Part shown: piece after piece, positions 42,267-54,764 of the stretch
How positions within the stretch are numbered: position 1 is the stretch's first letter
How the letters are laid out: each line of letters begins with the position of its first letter
Source of the DNA: Typha latifolia
Lineage: Eukaryota > Streptophyta > Magnoliopsida > Poales > Typhaceae
Assembly (NCBI GenBank): GCA_019914945.1
Contig: CM034102.1
Coordinates: 9,661,501 to 9,725,500 of the forward strand
Direction of reading: 5' to 3'
DNA: 64,000 nt
Program-made: the position numbers and the translations under genes
The notes under the pieces: generated by a model
What the model saw: the letters and a program-made list of their open reading frames with translations, nothing else
Told to the model about the DNA's origin: nothing
Database searches by the model: none

Positions 42267-43545
42267 ATCCCGCCCTTAAGTCAACCTTTGAAAAGTATCA
42301 TGCACCCACCAATTTGTCCAACAACTCTTCAATCACTAGTATAGGGCATCGGTCTTTGACGGCGATGGCATTAAGTGCTCGGTAATCCTCACAAAATTGC
42401 CATGTCCTTCTTTCGCATGAGCAATACTAGTGAAGAATATGCGCTTCAACTTGGTCTTATGACTCCACTGGACAATATCTTATGGATCATCTTCGTTATA
42501 GCCTCCTTTTGGATGAAAGGATTACAGTATATTCAAACATTCATCAAACCCGCCCCCAGCTTGATTTTGATGTGATGGTCTTTCGTCTTAGATGGAGGCA
42601 AAACATATGGCTACTGGAATTTATCTTTAAATTTTTGCAAAATAACTTTTAAGTTAGCAGGTAAAAGTAGTGGATCATCCTCATCATTGGCCCTTGAGAT
42701 GAGTTGCATGATGTACCCGAGACACCCCAATCTTGGCAACCCTTCAAGTGAAGGCAAGGAGCCCTCAGCCTCATTGTTTGGTGTGGCTAGGAGCTAGACT
42801 GGTTGGCCTTCATGGCTAAGCTCTATCGCCATAGTGGTGAAGTCAAAGGTGACTAATCTGAGCACCAACTCGGCTCCTCGTATAAGGCTAATGGATAGAG
42901 ATCAATCTGAAAGACATGGCCTTGGATGTATAGCCCTTCATTCTTAGCACTGTGCCATCACCAATAGTGACATCAAAGCCGTTGGAAGGCTTCGGCTCCA
43001 AACCCAAGTGCCTCAACATCCGAGAATCCACAAACTTGTGGATACTCCCTAAATCAATGAGAACTAGAATGGAAAGCTCAAAAGTATACCTATGACCTAA
43101 AGAGTTTTCAGAATCATCTTGCTGATGAAAGTATGAATGGAAAGCTCGGTTTGGACATCAAGAGGGTTGTCCTCCTTAATTTGGCTGACCTCCTCTTGCT
43201 GGTCCTCCAAATCATCTATGGATCATCCTCGATCAACTCCTCCATGAGCATAATGGCAGCGGATTATTTTGCACATTAATGGCCCGGTACGAAGCGCTTG
43301 TTGCAATAGAAGCATAGGTCTTTTGAGTGCCGATCTTCAAGCTCCACTAGTGTGAGGTGTTGACCCATCATCCGTGGCTATCCCCTAGGGTCAAGAGCTG
43401 CCCAAGGTAGGGATGGCCGGTTGGGGTTTGGCTGAGCCCACTTGGGACATGCCACACCTGAGACTGACGGTCATGGGTTGGTTCGTGAGCCCGTTGCAGT
43501 CTAGGTTTGTTGGTGTGTCACCTTCAACTCTCTTTAAGTGGCATT
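42267..43545 (-). pseudogene. Gypsy C gag, protease and RT N-terminus
   Basis: Minus strand from 43545. Gag knuckle DLCFYCNKRFVPGH followed by a stop where the last residues stand (43270-43330); acidic linker (LMEELIEDDP); protease with LVLIDLGSIHKF-type active site (about 43030-43080), FDVTIGDGTVLRMKGLYIQG and LIRGAELVLRLVTFDFT; RT entry EEYARAI-like, [20 protein letters not shown] and VDLRAGL. DTGS appears as DLGS. Gag upstream of the knuckle is lost; the element end at 43545 is not an LTR. It joins 33460 once element D is removed. Confidence 0.75.
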
Positions 43546-45166
43546 TGATTGTGGAATAACTTCTAAAATAATTAAGGTATGCTTAATTAACTTCTAAAAT
43601 AATTAACTTCTAAAATAATTAAGGTATGCTTAAACATGCATAACATCAAGGCTTATATCTAGGGGCGATAAAAAGTGACCCAACATGATAACTCATATGG
43701 AAACTCGACTTTTAAACTGGTTTGAGTTTAGCCTAATTGGATTTGGGCCATGCTTGTGTTTATTCCTCAATTTGATCTGTTTGTAAGTCAATTTATTTAT
43801 GATACAATAAATCGTCTATGACCCGATTAACCAGTTTATAACATGAAAAAAAACTTGAAACTCATTTACAACCTGAAGAAACCATTTTATAACCTGAATA
43901 ATGTATGAATAATTTGTATTACCCGGTAACTCATTTATGCATAACTCATTTAATGAACAGTCGTGTTCATGTTTTCATTATAATGACTTGACCCAAAGCC
44001 AACCGACCTTAAACCTGGCTAACTCGATTAGTGTATGGGCTATTATGGAGTTATGTTATAAACCATTACTGTAGTGTAATTATTATACTTAATGTGACAT
44101 GAAAAGTATATAAATTTTGATAAATGATTGAAATACTCTTTACAGTAATGGATAAGGAGAGGAGAGAGATGAGAGAAAGAGGAAAGAGAGGAGAGAATAA
44201 TCGAAACAATATTTTGTAAGGATAAAATAGTAATGAAAAAAAATATAATATTTGATAGAAGAGGAGAGGAGATAAAAAGTAAGTATTAATAAACTAGTTT
44301 TGAGATAAGTTGTTAGTATATGAGTAGAATAAACTAATGTAAGTTCCACAAGGCCTCAGAGATTTTAAGTGCTCAACCATCCAAATGATCATCCTTTTAT
44401 TGGAGGCACCCACCAAAACAAAATGTTCTCTCCTACAGTGCATGTTAGCAGTCTTCTCGGAAAACAACCGATCCGTATCCAATATTCACAGATAAGTCCA
44501 AATAAGCTGCTACCAGTATCTTGTATTTGTGGAACAGAGATTTTTTTCTTTGCTGAATAATTTTCCCACATGTTGAACTGTTCTCATAATGTTGCACCGC
44601 CGATTGCTAAGCTGCACATTCTTCTATAATTAACAACACACAAATCCTGATGTGGATCTCCAGTATTTCAGTATCTTCGTTCGCTCCATCTTTAGTGACA
44701 TGTCATCTAAGCAATTATGTCCTTCTCGTAGGCCATCTGAGTCTTTTTCATTTCACCTTTTCAAACTTATTCACGCAAGTCCTAGAAAAGAATGATTCTT
44801 TCTGTATAATTCAACAGAAGCTTAAGATGATCTATAGATGATAGGTTGTTTTGCACATAAAAAAAGCTCAAGAAATAACCTCCTACTAGAAGTCAATTAA
44901 GTAGCATTCTGCACTGTTATTTATCAACACACGCTAATATTTACAATGAATTAAGAAGATAGCAGGTACATGTAGGTGTCCATTGTCCTTACAATCTGGA
45001 AACACCATCTTTTCCATCGGAAGAACATTCCCATCAGTTCACAACACCCACTATCATTCTTTGATAACAAAGCAGAATTAAATTTGCTACACAGAAAGAT
45101 CCATGAATGTAAGACGATCAACAATCACAAATTTATTGATGTCATGTACAGATTAACGTAACTCAT
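43546..45166. other. Intergenic spacer downstream of the host gene
   Basis: A/T-rich, non-coding. Contains a direct repeat of TAATTAACTTCTAAAATAAT near 43580-43620, a short inverted repeat (CCATTACTGTAG at 44063 and TACAGTAATGG at 44141), a purine-rich GAGAGGAGAG stretch at 44155-44200, and the probable 3' untranslated region of the minus-strand gene toward 45166. I see no convincing gene; the short frames at 44.1-44.8 kb have no recognisable domain. Confidence 0.6.
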
Positions 45167-48100
45167 TTACAGCACCTTCATGACGAGTTTACTGGATGCA
45201 CTAACCCCCTTTGCTGCAGCTTTCAGGATGGTCCGATTCCCATACAACCTGCAAATATATTAAATATACTGAGGACCCAAGGATAATCTCTTTTAATCAT
45301 ATGTTTTCTACATCACCAACTTCATTTTAATCTAAGTGCCTAGATAATTAAAACTCTATGCATAATTCATTGTGTAAAATTACTGCTGCAGCATTACTAA
45401 AACAAAAAATCTTAGCCTTTATTTTATATTTACTGCAGCACTGGAGCAAGGCTCATACGGTTCTGACCTTAAAAAAAGAGATGAGGCTGGGCAAGTATCT
45501 CAAATAATCATAAAGGAACCACACTAATGGTCAGAACTCTGCATATTCATAAAAGTAATCTGCCGACATGGCATTTTGTTTCACCTACTGGTGGCAGCAG
45601 AAATTAGAATATTTAGTTGAACTATATCATGAATCAAATGCCTCCCAAGTCTCCTGCATAAATAACTCTTTCCCATTGGTATTACCTACTACACATAAGT
45701 TAGGGCTGTCAAAATAATCATGCTCGACACAATTATGCCACAGAAATTAATTCCAGGATGAGTATAATTAGTCCTTGGCTTGATCAAGCTAGAAGAATGG
45801 AACATATATAATGTATATAAAGATGGAGTCCATATATATTACAAATATTTTATATTTCTCAGAATAGTCTTTAAGTAATTGCTAAACTTTGAATAGAAAT
45901 ATATCCATATATAGGTAATACTTTTTTAATGGTAGAATATATGCCCATCTGGTATGTTGTGCTTATACCCGGTACTTTAATTTATGAGATATTCTACGTT
46001 TATATTTTACAGTGCTCAGTAAATTTGACTATGAGTTTATATATTAGTTACCATTTGTTAGTAAATACTGTATAAACATGTGTTTCATCTTTTTACAAGA
46101 AAATTAATGCATTGACATATTTATTACATCACTCCATAAGCTTGATAAATTATTTATGAAGGTATCCTTGATGTAAGATTAATTGAGAAACATATTTACT
46201 ACATCACTAAATAAGTTTGTTTTAAGGTAAGTTTGTTAGGATTTGATTGTTTTTTAAGTTAAAACTTAAAAGAGTCAAATTTAGTTATCTATTAGATTAG
46301 GAAAGAATTGAATAAGATCAATTATAATTTGTTGTAATCTCATCATCGCCATATATATAAAGGTGCTGGGAATTCCGAAAAAAGAAGAAAAAAAATATGA
46401 AAATTTGAGAAATAATCTTTTGTGGATAATTCAACATTTATTCCTGTCCCTCTTCTCCCTTCTCTCTTTTGTGCTGGACCCAATTTTTCGTTTGTCCCTC
46501 ACAATTTATGTGGGTTTAATTTTCTTTCTCCTACGACAAGTTATTTTCTATCTATCTAGCCATTCTAGTATAAAAATGATACTTAGAGATAGATAAAGAG
46601 ATTTACAGAGGCCTTATCTTTTCTCCTTGGGGGTGAATCTAGGTACCTCTTTATCTTTTTTCGTATCGGCATGTTTCTTCATCCCTAGGTCACATCAAAT
46701 CTAGAAACTGTTTAAGGATTGTGTTTGGCTTAAAAAAGAGTTGAACAAGAACAACTTGAAACTAAACAAGCTAAGTGTGCTTGTACCTAGGCTCAAAAAT
46801 ATCCTACATATAAGTAGCTCCTATCAACTGTTTGTCTCAGTCCACATAAAGTCATAAACACATGTATGGATGCAGATTATAATACAAGCATGACTAATTG
46901 ATATCCATGTGTAAACTGGATGAATTGATCAGCATTAGAACTTATACCATAGCATATATACTGCAAATATGATTCCCACAACTCACAAAAGGACAAGATA
47001 ACACAAGATATTACATAGCACTAAAGATTGTAACATATATGTTGTATGCCATGTAGTACATACTCTAAACCCTTCTTGTTATCATATTATAAAATTTTCA
47101 GATGGTTCTCCATGATGATTGTCTGGCAAACATGTTTTTTTTATATAACCCTCAATGCAAACCTTAGTCAAACTGTATGAGATAATTATTTTTCTATTCT
47201 ATAGTAGTATGTTGACTGCATTGAAAGGAAGAGAAAAGCAAACAAAATAAGGTGGTGATTATTCCAGTAAACAATGAAACAAGCCAACCACCAGTTTTTG
47301 GAACCAAATGAAATAAGCAATGAGATTAAAAGAACAGAATAATGAAGTACCACTGCAAGTACATCCCTCAAACTTTGTACTATCCATAAGGCAGAAGCTT
47401 TTTCTTAGGTTTGACAATATCATAGGACAAAATGATGGTCCAGTGATACAGGAGTAATATCATAGTGTACAACATGGAACTTTCAGCACCAAGTCAAAGC
47501 ACATAGAACTCCTTATTTTGTAGCCAATATTAGAGCAAAACTGATGGCTCCACGATGCAAAATTACATGATGACAATGTACAACATGGATTTTTCAGCAT
47601 TAAGCCAAGAAAATGTACTTCATTTTGTAAGATCAAAAGACATCCCTATTGCCAGATGACAATACTTAACAAAAAGTAATTATATAAAGGCTAAAAACTC
47701 TGCATGAGCCTAGGTTCTGGCAAACCATTCATAAGTGTGTTCTATGGAACATAGAACTATGCAATATAACAAATGCAGAAATGCAGAGAAGCATCCACAA
47801 ATATCTAATAATAGGAAATATGGTTAAAACTCACCCAGCAAATGCAATACCCCAAGTTGACATGGTGTAGATAATTTTTCCAGCTTCCCAAACACTTCTC
47901 CATTTTTTCTTCTCTTTCATTCCACCCAAGGCCCTCATAACAGCTATATCGCAACATGACATGTAAAAGAGGAAAACATAAAATTGACAAAAGAGTATTA
48001 CTTATTTCAATCAAATCAACTTACAGAAGTAGATAATATAATTAAGTAACTTCAGAGTTCCTATTTTCCAGATCTTTTTCAGCAAAAAAAAAAATAGCAA

Positions 48101-51015
48101 AGCTCTACAGAAATAAGTAATAAATGACTCTCCTATATAACTCAAATGCAAAAAAGTAAGGTGCTTATAGCACAATGAATTCTCCAGGCATCTAACCTAG
48201 CAAACATCAATATATATGATAAGATAATGTGTTGATAACATTATTTCAAATAAACCAACAGATAAATAACAATATATCACAGTATTATCAACCTAGAATA
48301 CATGGATGATCGAGGGAAGAGCTTTATCATAATATACAAGGAGAGAAAACCAAGGGGATAAAGATATACAAAACAGCCAAGTCATGCCGGAGGCCCTTAG
48401 CCATACTAGTCTATAACATACTATTCAAGCCAATGCAGATTTTATGAGGGTATACAGAGTAAGTGCCTTATAATGATCATAGCTTATCAATGTCAAATCA
48501 TGTTGCAATAAGTTTCTCAATATAATGTTTGATTTGTCTTGCTCTAAATATAATAAATCAACAGAGGCACAGAGCTAACTGTACCAACTAATCAACTTCT
48601 AGTTTATCACTCCATGGTATAGACTATAGAGAATTTTCTAAATTCCAAGCATTAGTTCATACAAACAACATTATATAAGACGGTGGGTGTCACTTGGTCC
48701 AACGGTAATGATTTGAGTCATTGACCTTGCATCCAAACGTCAGGGGTTCAAGTTGTGTAAACAACCTCCTCAAAAATGAAAGTAAGACTGTGTACACTTC
48801 CGCAGACTCCACAATACAAATTAGTCTCTAGATGGTTTTACAAAAGAAAAAATGTGAAAGAAAATAGTCTAACAAATACAGTTAGATTATAACAAGTGAA
48901 GCTTATCTTACCATTTTGCAGATCCTTTGCTGATAGTATCTGTCATAAGATGGTAATAAACTGTTAGAATATTATGATAGGAAATCAATCAATGCCAAGA
49001 GTCTGTCCTCAGAGTACCTTAGAGTTTGAGTTTTCAAGAATGCATCTGGCGATGAAGTTCGCAATACCATCAATAACATTTTCTTCGCTAATGATGACAT
49101 AATTTTCATTATCAATCCCACTCACTTCCTCCAAGCTATTTGTAGAAATATCATGACTGACCCAAACCCACCAACTAGGCTCCCCTTCATCAACAATGAT
49201 TGGAATATCCACAGCTTCTAAACCTAGTCCTGCTTGATAGAGATTGGACAGAGGAAGTATGAACTAAAGGATGTCATATCAAAAGTTAGTATATGTATCA
49301 ATTAGACTTGAGTCCTGTAGGAGGTACCAGTAATGTCATCAGATAACAATCTGCCACTAGGTACGGCTTTTGACACTTGATTAAGTGACTCGAGTTTATT
49401 AAGAAAGTTTGAGCTATCCACTGCAGCCACCAAGCGCGTATATAGCTGTATATAAAATATTGTGTGAAAATCATATTATCAATATTAGAACCGAACATCA
49501 TTTCTTCATAACCAATAGCAAACAAGAGATTACTACTAATCATTTGTATATCCTGTCATATTCAGTCAAGATCTTTCATAGAAAATAGATAGTAAAGCAC
49601 ATGCGTTCAAATTCAAAATAAAAAGAACCCCATTTGTTTGAAATCAAATTATATATATGACTAGTTATTTAATCTGTTCCCATATTCAAACTTCACATCA
49701 TTCCTATGGGTCAAAACTGAAACCCTTAATTGAAACTTCAAACTATTATTTAAAAAAGAAATACTAATTAGAAGATGTTGAACAACTTTTTGATCCCTAT
49801 AAAATTGCAATTTGGCCAAGGGGCCTAAAATTGCAGATATAGACCTTAAAGATATCCGACAAGCGGATACAAGATCAGAAGGATCTAACACTTACATGAA
49901 AATTATGTCCATTTTGGTTGAAGCATGTTTCAACCTTTGAATTTAATAGATCTCTGGTTCCATCTACATCAAGAATATCCACATATTAGGTGCCACACAT
50001 ACTCACATAGGTAACTAGCTAAACTGTTGAGAACAGAAGCTAACGCTCTTAAATTTCTTCTTGAGTCACACCTGGAAGAGAAGAACCTATTTAATATTAA
50101 CTGGAAGCAGTGGGAAGCATTGCAAGATCAACAACATCAACTACTGTAAGTCACATTTGAAGTAACATCTAGAAATCATTGACATTTGGCACAAAAAAAA
50201 GCACTCGCAACAATATCTTTCAATTCTAATATAACATGATTGGTAGTTGTAATAGGCATTAAGATAGGAAAATAAAAAAACTTACACCTTTATTAATCAA
50301 AATCCAATCAAATCCATTCAAAGACGCCAAAGAGTTAGGATCTCTTGGACAATCTACAACTAAACCCAATCCAAATATCCGGGCTCTCAGATAATATTAC
50401 TCAATTTAAGTTGTCTACCCTGTCAAATCGTCTTCACCAATATGCACAGGTCAATTCTCCTTATTTGCCACGATTTCCCTGACTTCTAATATACTCCGAA
50501 TGAGGATAAAAACATGGACAAATTTATAAAGAAAGAAGAGCAACAAAGAAGAGAAACGTGAGATAATTCCAGGTACAACTAAAAGGATTATTTTTTCTCT
50601 AATTCCTTTTGTTCAGAATATCGACTATCCTATCTAATACATATCAAATCAAACGAATAAAATACTCTAGAATGAAGAAAAAGAGAGGGAAATTTTAGAA
50701 ATTTAGGTAAACTATAAGGGGACTCACATCGGGAGGGCAATCTTTTGAGATGGGCTCTTTATAGAGGCCCTGAAGGAGGGCAAGGTTTTCGGAGAGCTGG
50801 TTTCGGAGGCGAACGTTCTCCAACCGCAGTTGGGCTATCTCGTCCACCTCCTCCCCCGACAGAGGCAGCTGCGCCGGCGGAGGCGACACGTTATCCCCCT
50901 CTGCCGCCCCTTTCCGGCCGGGGCGGTGCTCCAGGGCATACCAGGCGACGTCGGCCATCTCGATCATCGTGCCCACCACCTCCAGTGGAATACCATGGGC
51001 CCCGTGCCCCACCAT
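45167..51015 (-). CDS. Conserved plant protein of unknown function (278 aa, six exons)
   Basis: Exons on the minus strand: 50728-51015, 49328-49445, 49018-49229, 48912-48939, 47835-47943, 45167-45248. All five introns have GT and AG ends, the phases agree, and the sum is 837 bp, giving 278 residues and a stop. Exon 1 (MVGHGAHGIPLEVVGTMIEM) is GC-rich and ends with a leucine-rich segment (EEVDEIAQLRLENVRLRNQL, about 54-73) likely to form a coiled coil, then CPPD. Later motifs: LYTRLVAAVDSSNFLNKLES; GLGLEAVDIPIIVDEGEPSW then WVWVSHD; SGIDNENYVIISEENVIDGI and ANFIARCI; MRALGG; WEAGKIIYTMSTWGIAFAGL; and a basic C-terminus SASSKLVMKVL. I recall this motif set in plant proteins of unknown function, but no database was searched. 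The hydrophobic IIYTMSTWGIAFAGLYG stretch may be amphipathic or membrane-associated. No break is visible, so it is probably functional. Confidence 0.9.
45249..47834 (-). other. Intron 5 of the host gene
   Basis: A 2.6-kb A/T-rich intron (donor GTGAGT, acceptor TTTGCAG) with no coding features. Its size, compared with 78-bp and 98-bp introns nearby, partly reflects insertion of an LTR-like sequence at 46234-46538. Confidence 0.8.
46234..46538 (+). mobile_element. Probable small solo copia-type LTR
   Basis: It starts TGTTAGGATTTGATTG, holds a TATA box (CATATATATAAAGGTGC, about 46350), and ends CTCCTACGACA. AGTT stands on both sides (46230-46233 and 46539-46542). TGTTAG starts are typical of plant copia LTRs. 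No primer site or internal region is present. The match to an LTR is by structure only, and the duplication is just 4 bp. Confidence 0.45.
47944..48911 (-). other. Intron 4 of the host gene
   Basis: 968 bp between donor GTAAG and acceptor ATATAG. A/T-rich; it contains the SINE at 48685-48830 and otherwise no recognisable feature. Confidence 0.8.
48685..48830 (+). mobile_element. tRNA-derived SINE (Au-like)
   Basis: It begins GGGTGTCACTTGGTCCAACG. This holds a pol III A-box-like TTGGTCCAACGG and, 40 bp on, a B-box-like GGGTTCAAGTTG (48744-48755), followed by AACAACCTCCTC and AAGTAAGACTGTGTACA, the order of the plant Au SINE. The 3' end after CCGCAGACTCCACAAT is diverged. It lies antisense to the host gene in intron 4. 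Confidence 0.75.
49446..50727 (-). other. Intron 1 of the host gene
   Basis: 1282 bp from GTGAGT (after the GAT codon of CPPD) to TATACAG. No coding frame with conserved motifs; the short frame at 49661-49891 has no recognisable domain. A first intron of this size may hold regulatory sequence, but none is evident. Confidence 0.75.
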
Positions 51016-51649
51016 ATCCTCTCTCCCTCTACCCTGTAGTCGCTAGATCGATCGACGGCAAGAGGAAGGAGGAAACCCACCAGTCCGACCCTTTTTCGTA
51101 TAATCCTATTGGGCGATGAAGGGGAAGAGGGAAACGTGCAACTCGAGGGAACACGGTCTCCAGACTCTCCACGAAACCTGAAATTATTTAACACGTTGTA
51201 ACACGAATTGCCAAGAAGGCCGGGATAAAACCGTAGGTAAGTTAAAGAAATTTTTAAATAACACCCTACATTTTTATCGTTCTCTGTTTGTCTTTTATGG
51301 ATTTTGTAAATCAAATATATTTTTCTTTTATATATATTATAATCATATACCACCCTACTATTTCTTTATTAATCATGGAGTACCATTTATATGACTCTGC
51401 TAATTAAATTACTAAAGTACTCTTAAAAATTTTCTAGCCTTAACTGATACTAACTAAAGTGCTTTTAATTCATATCTCATCCTAGCCTATTTTATCAAAT
51501 CAAAAATATCTTCTTAGATCTAATCACCATATCTTATATCATTAAGAGTAAAATAGATATTTTAGAAATTACTTTAATATTCTAATAGAATATTTCTTGG
51601 TGAGTACCTTTTTTTATTTGAAAATTGTTGCTTTAGTTAACCCAGGACA
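51016..51649 (-). promoter_or_regulatory. 5' region and candidate promoter of the host gene
   Basis: On the minus strand, a TATA-like TATATATAAAAG lies at about 51325-51336, some 310 bp upstream of the ATG, in A/T-rich DNA, followed by GC-richer leader sequence (51020-51180). A C'-type LTR begins at 51650, so the gene keeps only about 630 bp of non-transposon upstream DNA. The transcription start is not determined. Confidence 0.45.
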
Positions 51650-52154
51650 TGTTACTAGCCGGCCTAATCCGATCTGCAACATTTTTGCAGATAAAGCTCA
51701 TAACTTCCGAAGGGATCTGAAAACAATCTAATCGACGGATCCTCTTGAATTTTGGATATATTGTGACTCTTGGAGATAGCTTTCCAACGAATCAAAGACA
51801 CAGAATTTGGACGGTTAGATCTCAAAATATCGGCCAAATAATGGCCGAAGGTCAATTAGATCCTAGTTAGATAAATGCTAGGTTTACTCCGCAGTGTGAA
51901 GAGGAAGAAGTTGTTGTAGAAGAAGCCAATTAGAAGCTAGAAGAGGCCGACCAAAGACTTGGGTGGTGAAAGAAGGGAGGAGGGAGAGGGCGCCAATGGC
52001 TAGAGATAAATTGAGAAGGAGATAAAGGCCAAACCCAATTTAATTATCCAAAATAAACTCAAATTAGGATTTTCTCCACATATTTATAGAGACTCACCCT
52101 AGGGACTCATCAACTAAGTTAAACAACTCTAAAAAACCCTAACAAACCCACAAC
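51650..52154 (-). mobile_element. LTR of gypsy C' element, first part
   Basis: It starts (plus view) TGTTACTAGCCGGCCTAATC, shares the theme of other LTR downstream halves (CTTTCCAACGAATCAAAG at 51780, purine-rich GGGAGGAGGGAGAGGGCGCC) and holds CACATATTTATAGAGACTC (TATA-like on the minus strand). It is interrupted at 52155 by B3, with target duplication ACAAC at 52150-52154. Confidence 0.65.
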
Positions 52155-53051
52155 TGATACGATCTCCCCTTTTGGCCAAGGCTCGATCTATTCCGATTTT
52201 TAGATCTGGACAGGATCTAACATGGAACTTTAAAAATAGATCTCGAAATATTCAGCTGTCGAATCAATGTGAATTTTGATATGTTGTAGCCCTGGAAAAG
52301 AGCATTCCAATAAATCAAGTTTCAAGTGAACCGGACGGTGGGATCTTAAGATATCGTCCTATTAGTATATGAACATCAACGAGTCCGTCTTAGAATCCGT
52401 GGATGAAGGCACGAGATCCTTGGTGTTGGTGAAGGTTGGTGGACCGACATTAATGGGGTGGCACCGGTGAGTACGTGGAGATGGAAGGTTTATGAGTGAT
52501 GGAAGGATTAAGGCAAAGTGATAGATAGATTGGAATAAGGGGGAGGAGTGGGCCGCCCTTAAGGGACTAGGGTGATTGGCCAGTCGAGGGAGGCTAGAAG
52601 CGGCGACGCCGGGGAACGAGAGAATGGGAGAGAAGAAGACGAAGGAGATAAGGCAAAACTCAATTCATTCAATAATTGATTCCATGGTTGGCATCCACAC
52701 CTTTAGAGGCTAACTAAATAATTCAAAAATGGCAATTATTAATCCTAGAACAATAGATTTTTGCCGACCGCGTTCAAACGAGCCTGATCACATTTGAATG
52801 CACATTGTTCGCACTCTCTGTATATGCGAACGCGATGCAAGCATTCGCAGGCGCGTTCAAACGCACATTTCGCATTCTCTGAATGTGCGAACCAGATGTA
52901 GGCATTCACTAGCGCGTTCGAATGCACTCCATCCATGTTTGAACGTGACATTCAAAAAGCTTATATTTTTAAGAATTAAACACTAAAATAAGAAACAAAG
53001 ACACCCCTAAAATGTATCCACCACGACATCAGTGAAGTCTAAATCGTATTA
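52155..53051 (-). mobile_element. 3' LTR of B3
   Basis: 897 bp, minus strand, from TAATACGATTTAGACTTCAC (first bases mutated from TGATAC) to GGGGAGATCGTATCA at 52155. It contains a decayed GTTCGAAC array (52770-52950). The whole B3 element spans 52155-57406. Confidence 0.93.
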
Positions 53052-53660
53052 ATCCACCACGCTTTCGCAACCTTGTCCTCAAAGTTTGAAATTAGGAAGC
53101 AATCTTTGAACTCTGACTCAAGCTCCTTCATGATTTGATCCTCTGCATTGGTTCCCCACATTTTTTTAAATAGAGGAAGGGTTGGTGCTGAAAAGGAGGC
53201 GAGCTCACTTGTGTCCGGTTGGCGCGAAAGGGCATCGGCCGCTCGATTCTCGATCTCCTTTTTGTAGACTAATTCATAGTCATACCCAAGGAGTTTCATG
53301 ACCCACCATTGCTGTGCTGGGGTGTGCACACGTTGCTCCATGAAGTAGGGTAAGCTACGTTGGTCCGTGCGAATAGTATATCGTTGGCCAATCAAGCAGG
53401 GTCGCCATTTGGTGACGGCGTGTAGAATTGCTAGCATTTCGCGCTCGTAGATGGATAGCTTTCACGACCGGTTTAACAATTCCTTGCTCATATATGCCAC
53501 GGGCCTGCCCTCTTGCATCAAAACAGCTCCAATGCCCTCACCCGAAGCGTCGCATTCTACCACAAAGGGCTTGCTGAAATTTGGTAGTGCCATAACTGGT
53601 GCGGTAGATATGGCTGTCTTTAATGCTTCGAAGGCCTCCATCACCCTGTCCGTCCATTGA
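53052..53660 (-). pseudogene. B3 RNase H with chromodomain tail, no integrase
   Basis: Minus strand: VVECDASGEGIGAVLMQEGR, MLAILHAVTKWRPCLIGQRY with TIRTDQRSLPYFM, YDYELVYKKEIENRAADALS and RQPDTSELASFSAPTL. Then MWGTNAEDQIMKELESEFKD and CFLISNFEDKVAKAWW leads to the LTR. The RNase H to chromodomain-tail joint is the same as in B2 and the full-length element. One stop (LLNRS, then stop) precedes YEREMLAI. Confidence 0.9.
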
Positions 53661-54764
53661 AACCCTCTTTTTCTGAGTAAGGAGGTCAGCGAGGCAGCAA
53701 TCTTGCCGTAGTTGGCAACGAATCACCGGTAGTTCCCCATCAACCCAAGGAATCCCCTCAATTCTTGCTGATTAGTGGAAATCGGCCACTCCACCATATT
53801 CTTGATCTTGCTTGGATCGGTTTCCACTCCTCTCACTGAGATTATATGTCCCAAGTACTCCACTCGTGGCTCTCCCCAAAGGCACTTGCTCATCTTGACT
53901 TTTAACTAGTTTTGTCGCAAGATATTCAACACCTCACGCACATGCCGCAAGTGCTCGCTCTAATTCCTGCTATACACTAGAATATCGCCAAAGAAGACGA
54001 GCACGTAACGACGCAAGAGCAGGCAAAAAAGGTCATTCATCAGCCCTTAGAAGGTGGCCAGTGCATTGGTGAGCCCAAACGGCATGACTCAGAACTCATA
54101 ATGGCCATCGTGAGTTCGAAACGTCATTTTGTGCACATCTTCTGAGTCGACGCGGATTTGATGGTACCATACTTTTAAGTCAAGTTTGCTGAAGTAAGCC
54201 GACCTTGTAAGTTCATCCAGCAACTCCTTGATCACCAGTATTGGGTATCGGTCTTTGACGGTGATCGCATTCAAGGCTTAGTAGTTGACGTAAAATCGAC
54301 AACTCCTGTCTTTTTTCTGAACCAGCAGCACCGGCGACGAGTAGGCACTTCTACTTGGTTGAATAATCCTTTGCTCAAGCATTTCTAGCACCAATTTGCT
54401 AATCTCCTCCTTCTGGGCATGCGGGTATCGATATGGCCGAACATTTGCTAGTTCAGCCCCTAGAATGATCTCAATGCGATAGTCGTGCCGACGAGTCGAC
54501 GGCAGTCCTTGGGGCTCCTCGAAGAGATCCTTGAATTCCCGCAGCATTTCTTGCATGTCAGCGGGTACTTCCCTTGATAGTGGATGTTCTGGTTTAGTAG
54601 CAACCATTTGTAAGAGTAGAGCTCTGTCCCTTGCACATGGAAGTCCCAATAGTGGTTGCAACGTCAGCCCTTGCCGTGGTTGGTTCCCATCCAGCAGCAC
54701 TCTTCGACTATTCCTCCGAAATGTAAGTGTGAGGTTTGAAAAATCAAATATTACGGTCCCCAAG
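53661..54764 (-). pseudogene. B3 reverse transcriptase
   Basis: Minus strand: [60 protein letters not shown] with FYVNY, a stop, [52 protein letters not shown], RRYVLVFFGDILVYSR (FFDD changed to FFGD), [31 protein letters not shown]. One catalytic aspartate appears lost, plus several stops. Confidence 0.88.

Noticed and set aside
44063..44151. MITE with short terminal inverted repeats (CCATTACTGTAG and its complement)
   Set aside because: The inverted repeat is about 11 bases with no clear target duplication, so it could be chance in A/T-rich DNA.
44140..47371. Short open frames downstream of and within intron 5 of the host gene
   Set aside because: They are below about 80 codons, A/T-rich, without conserved motifs, and lie in intron or flanking DNA; the real exons are fixed by splice phase.
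48685..48760. tRNA gene
   Set aside because: A and B boxes are present, but no acceptor stem pairing or anticodon arm is evident, and the downstream part is Au-like, so a SINE is the better reading.
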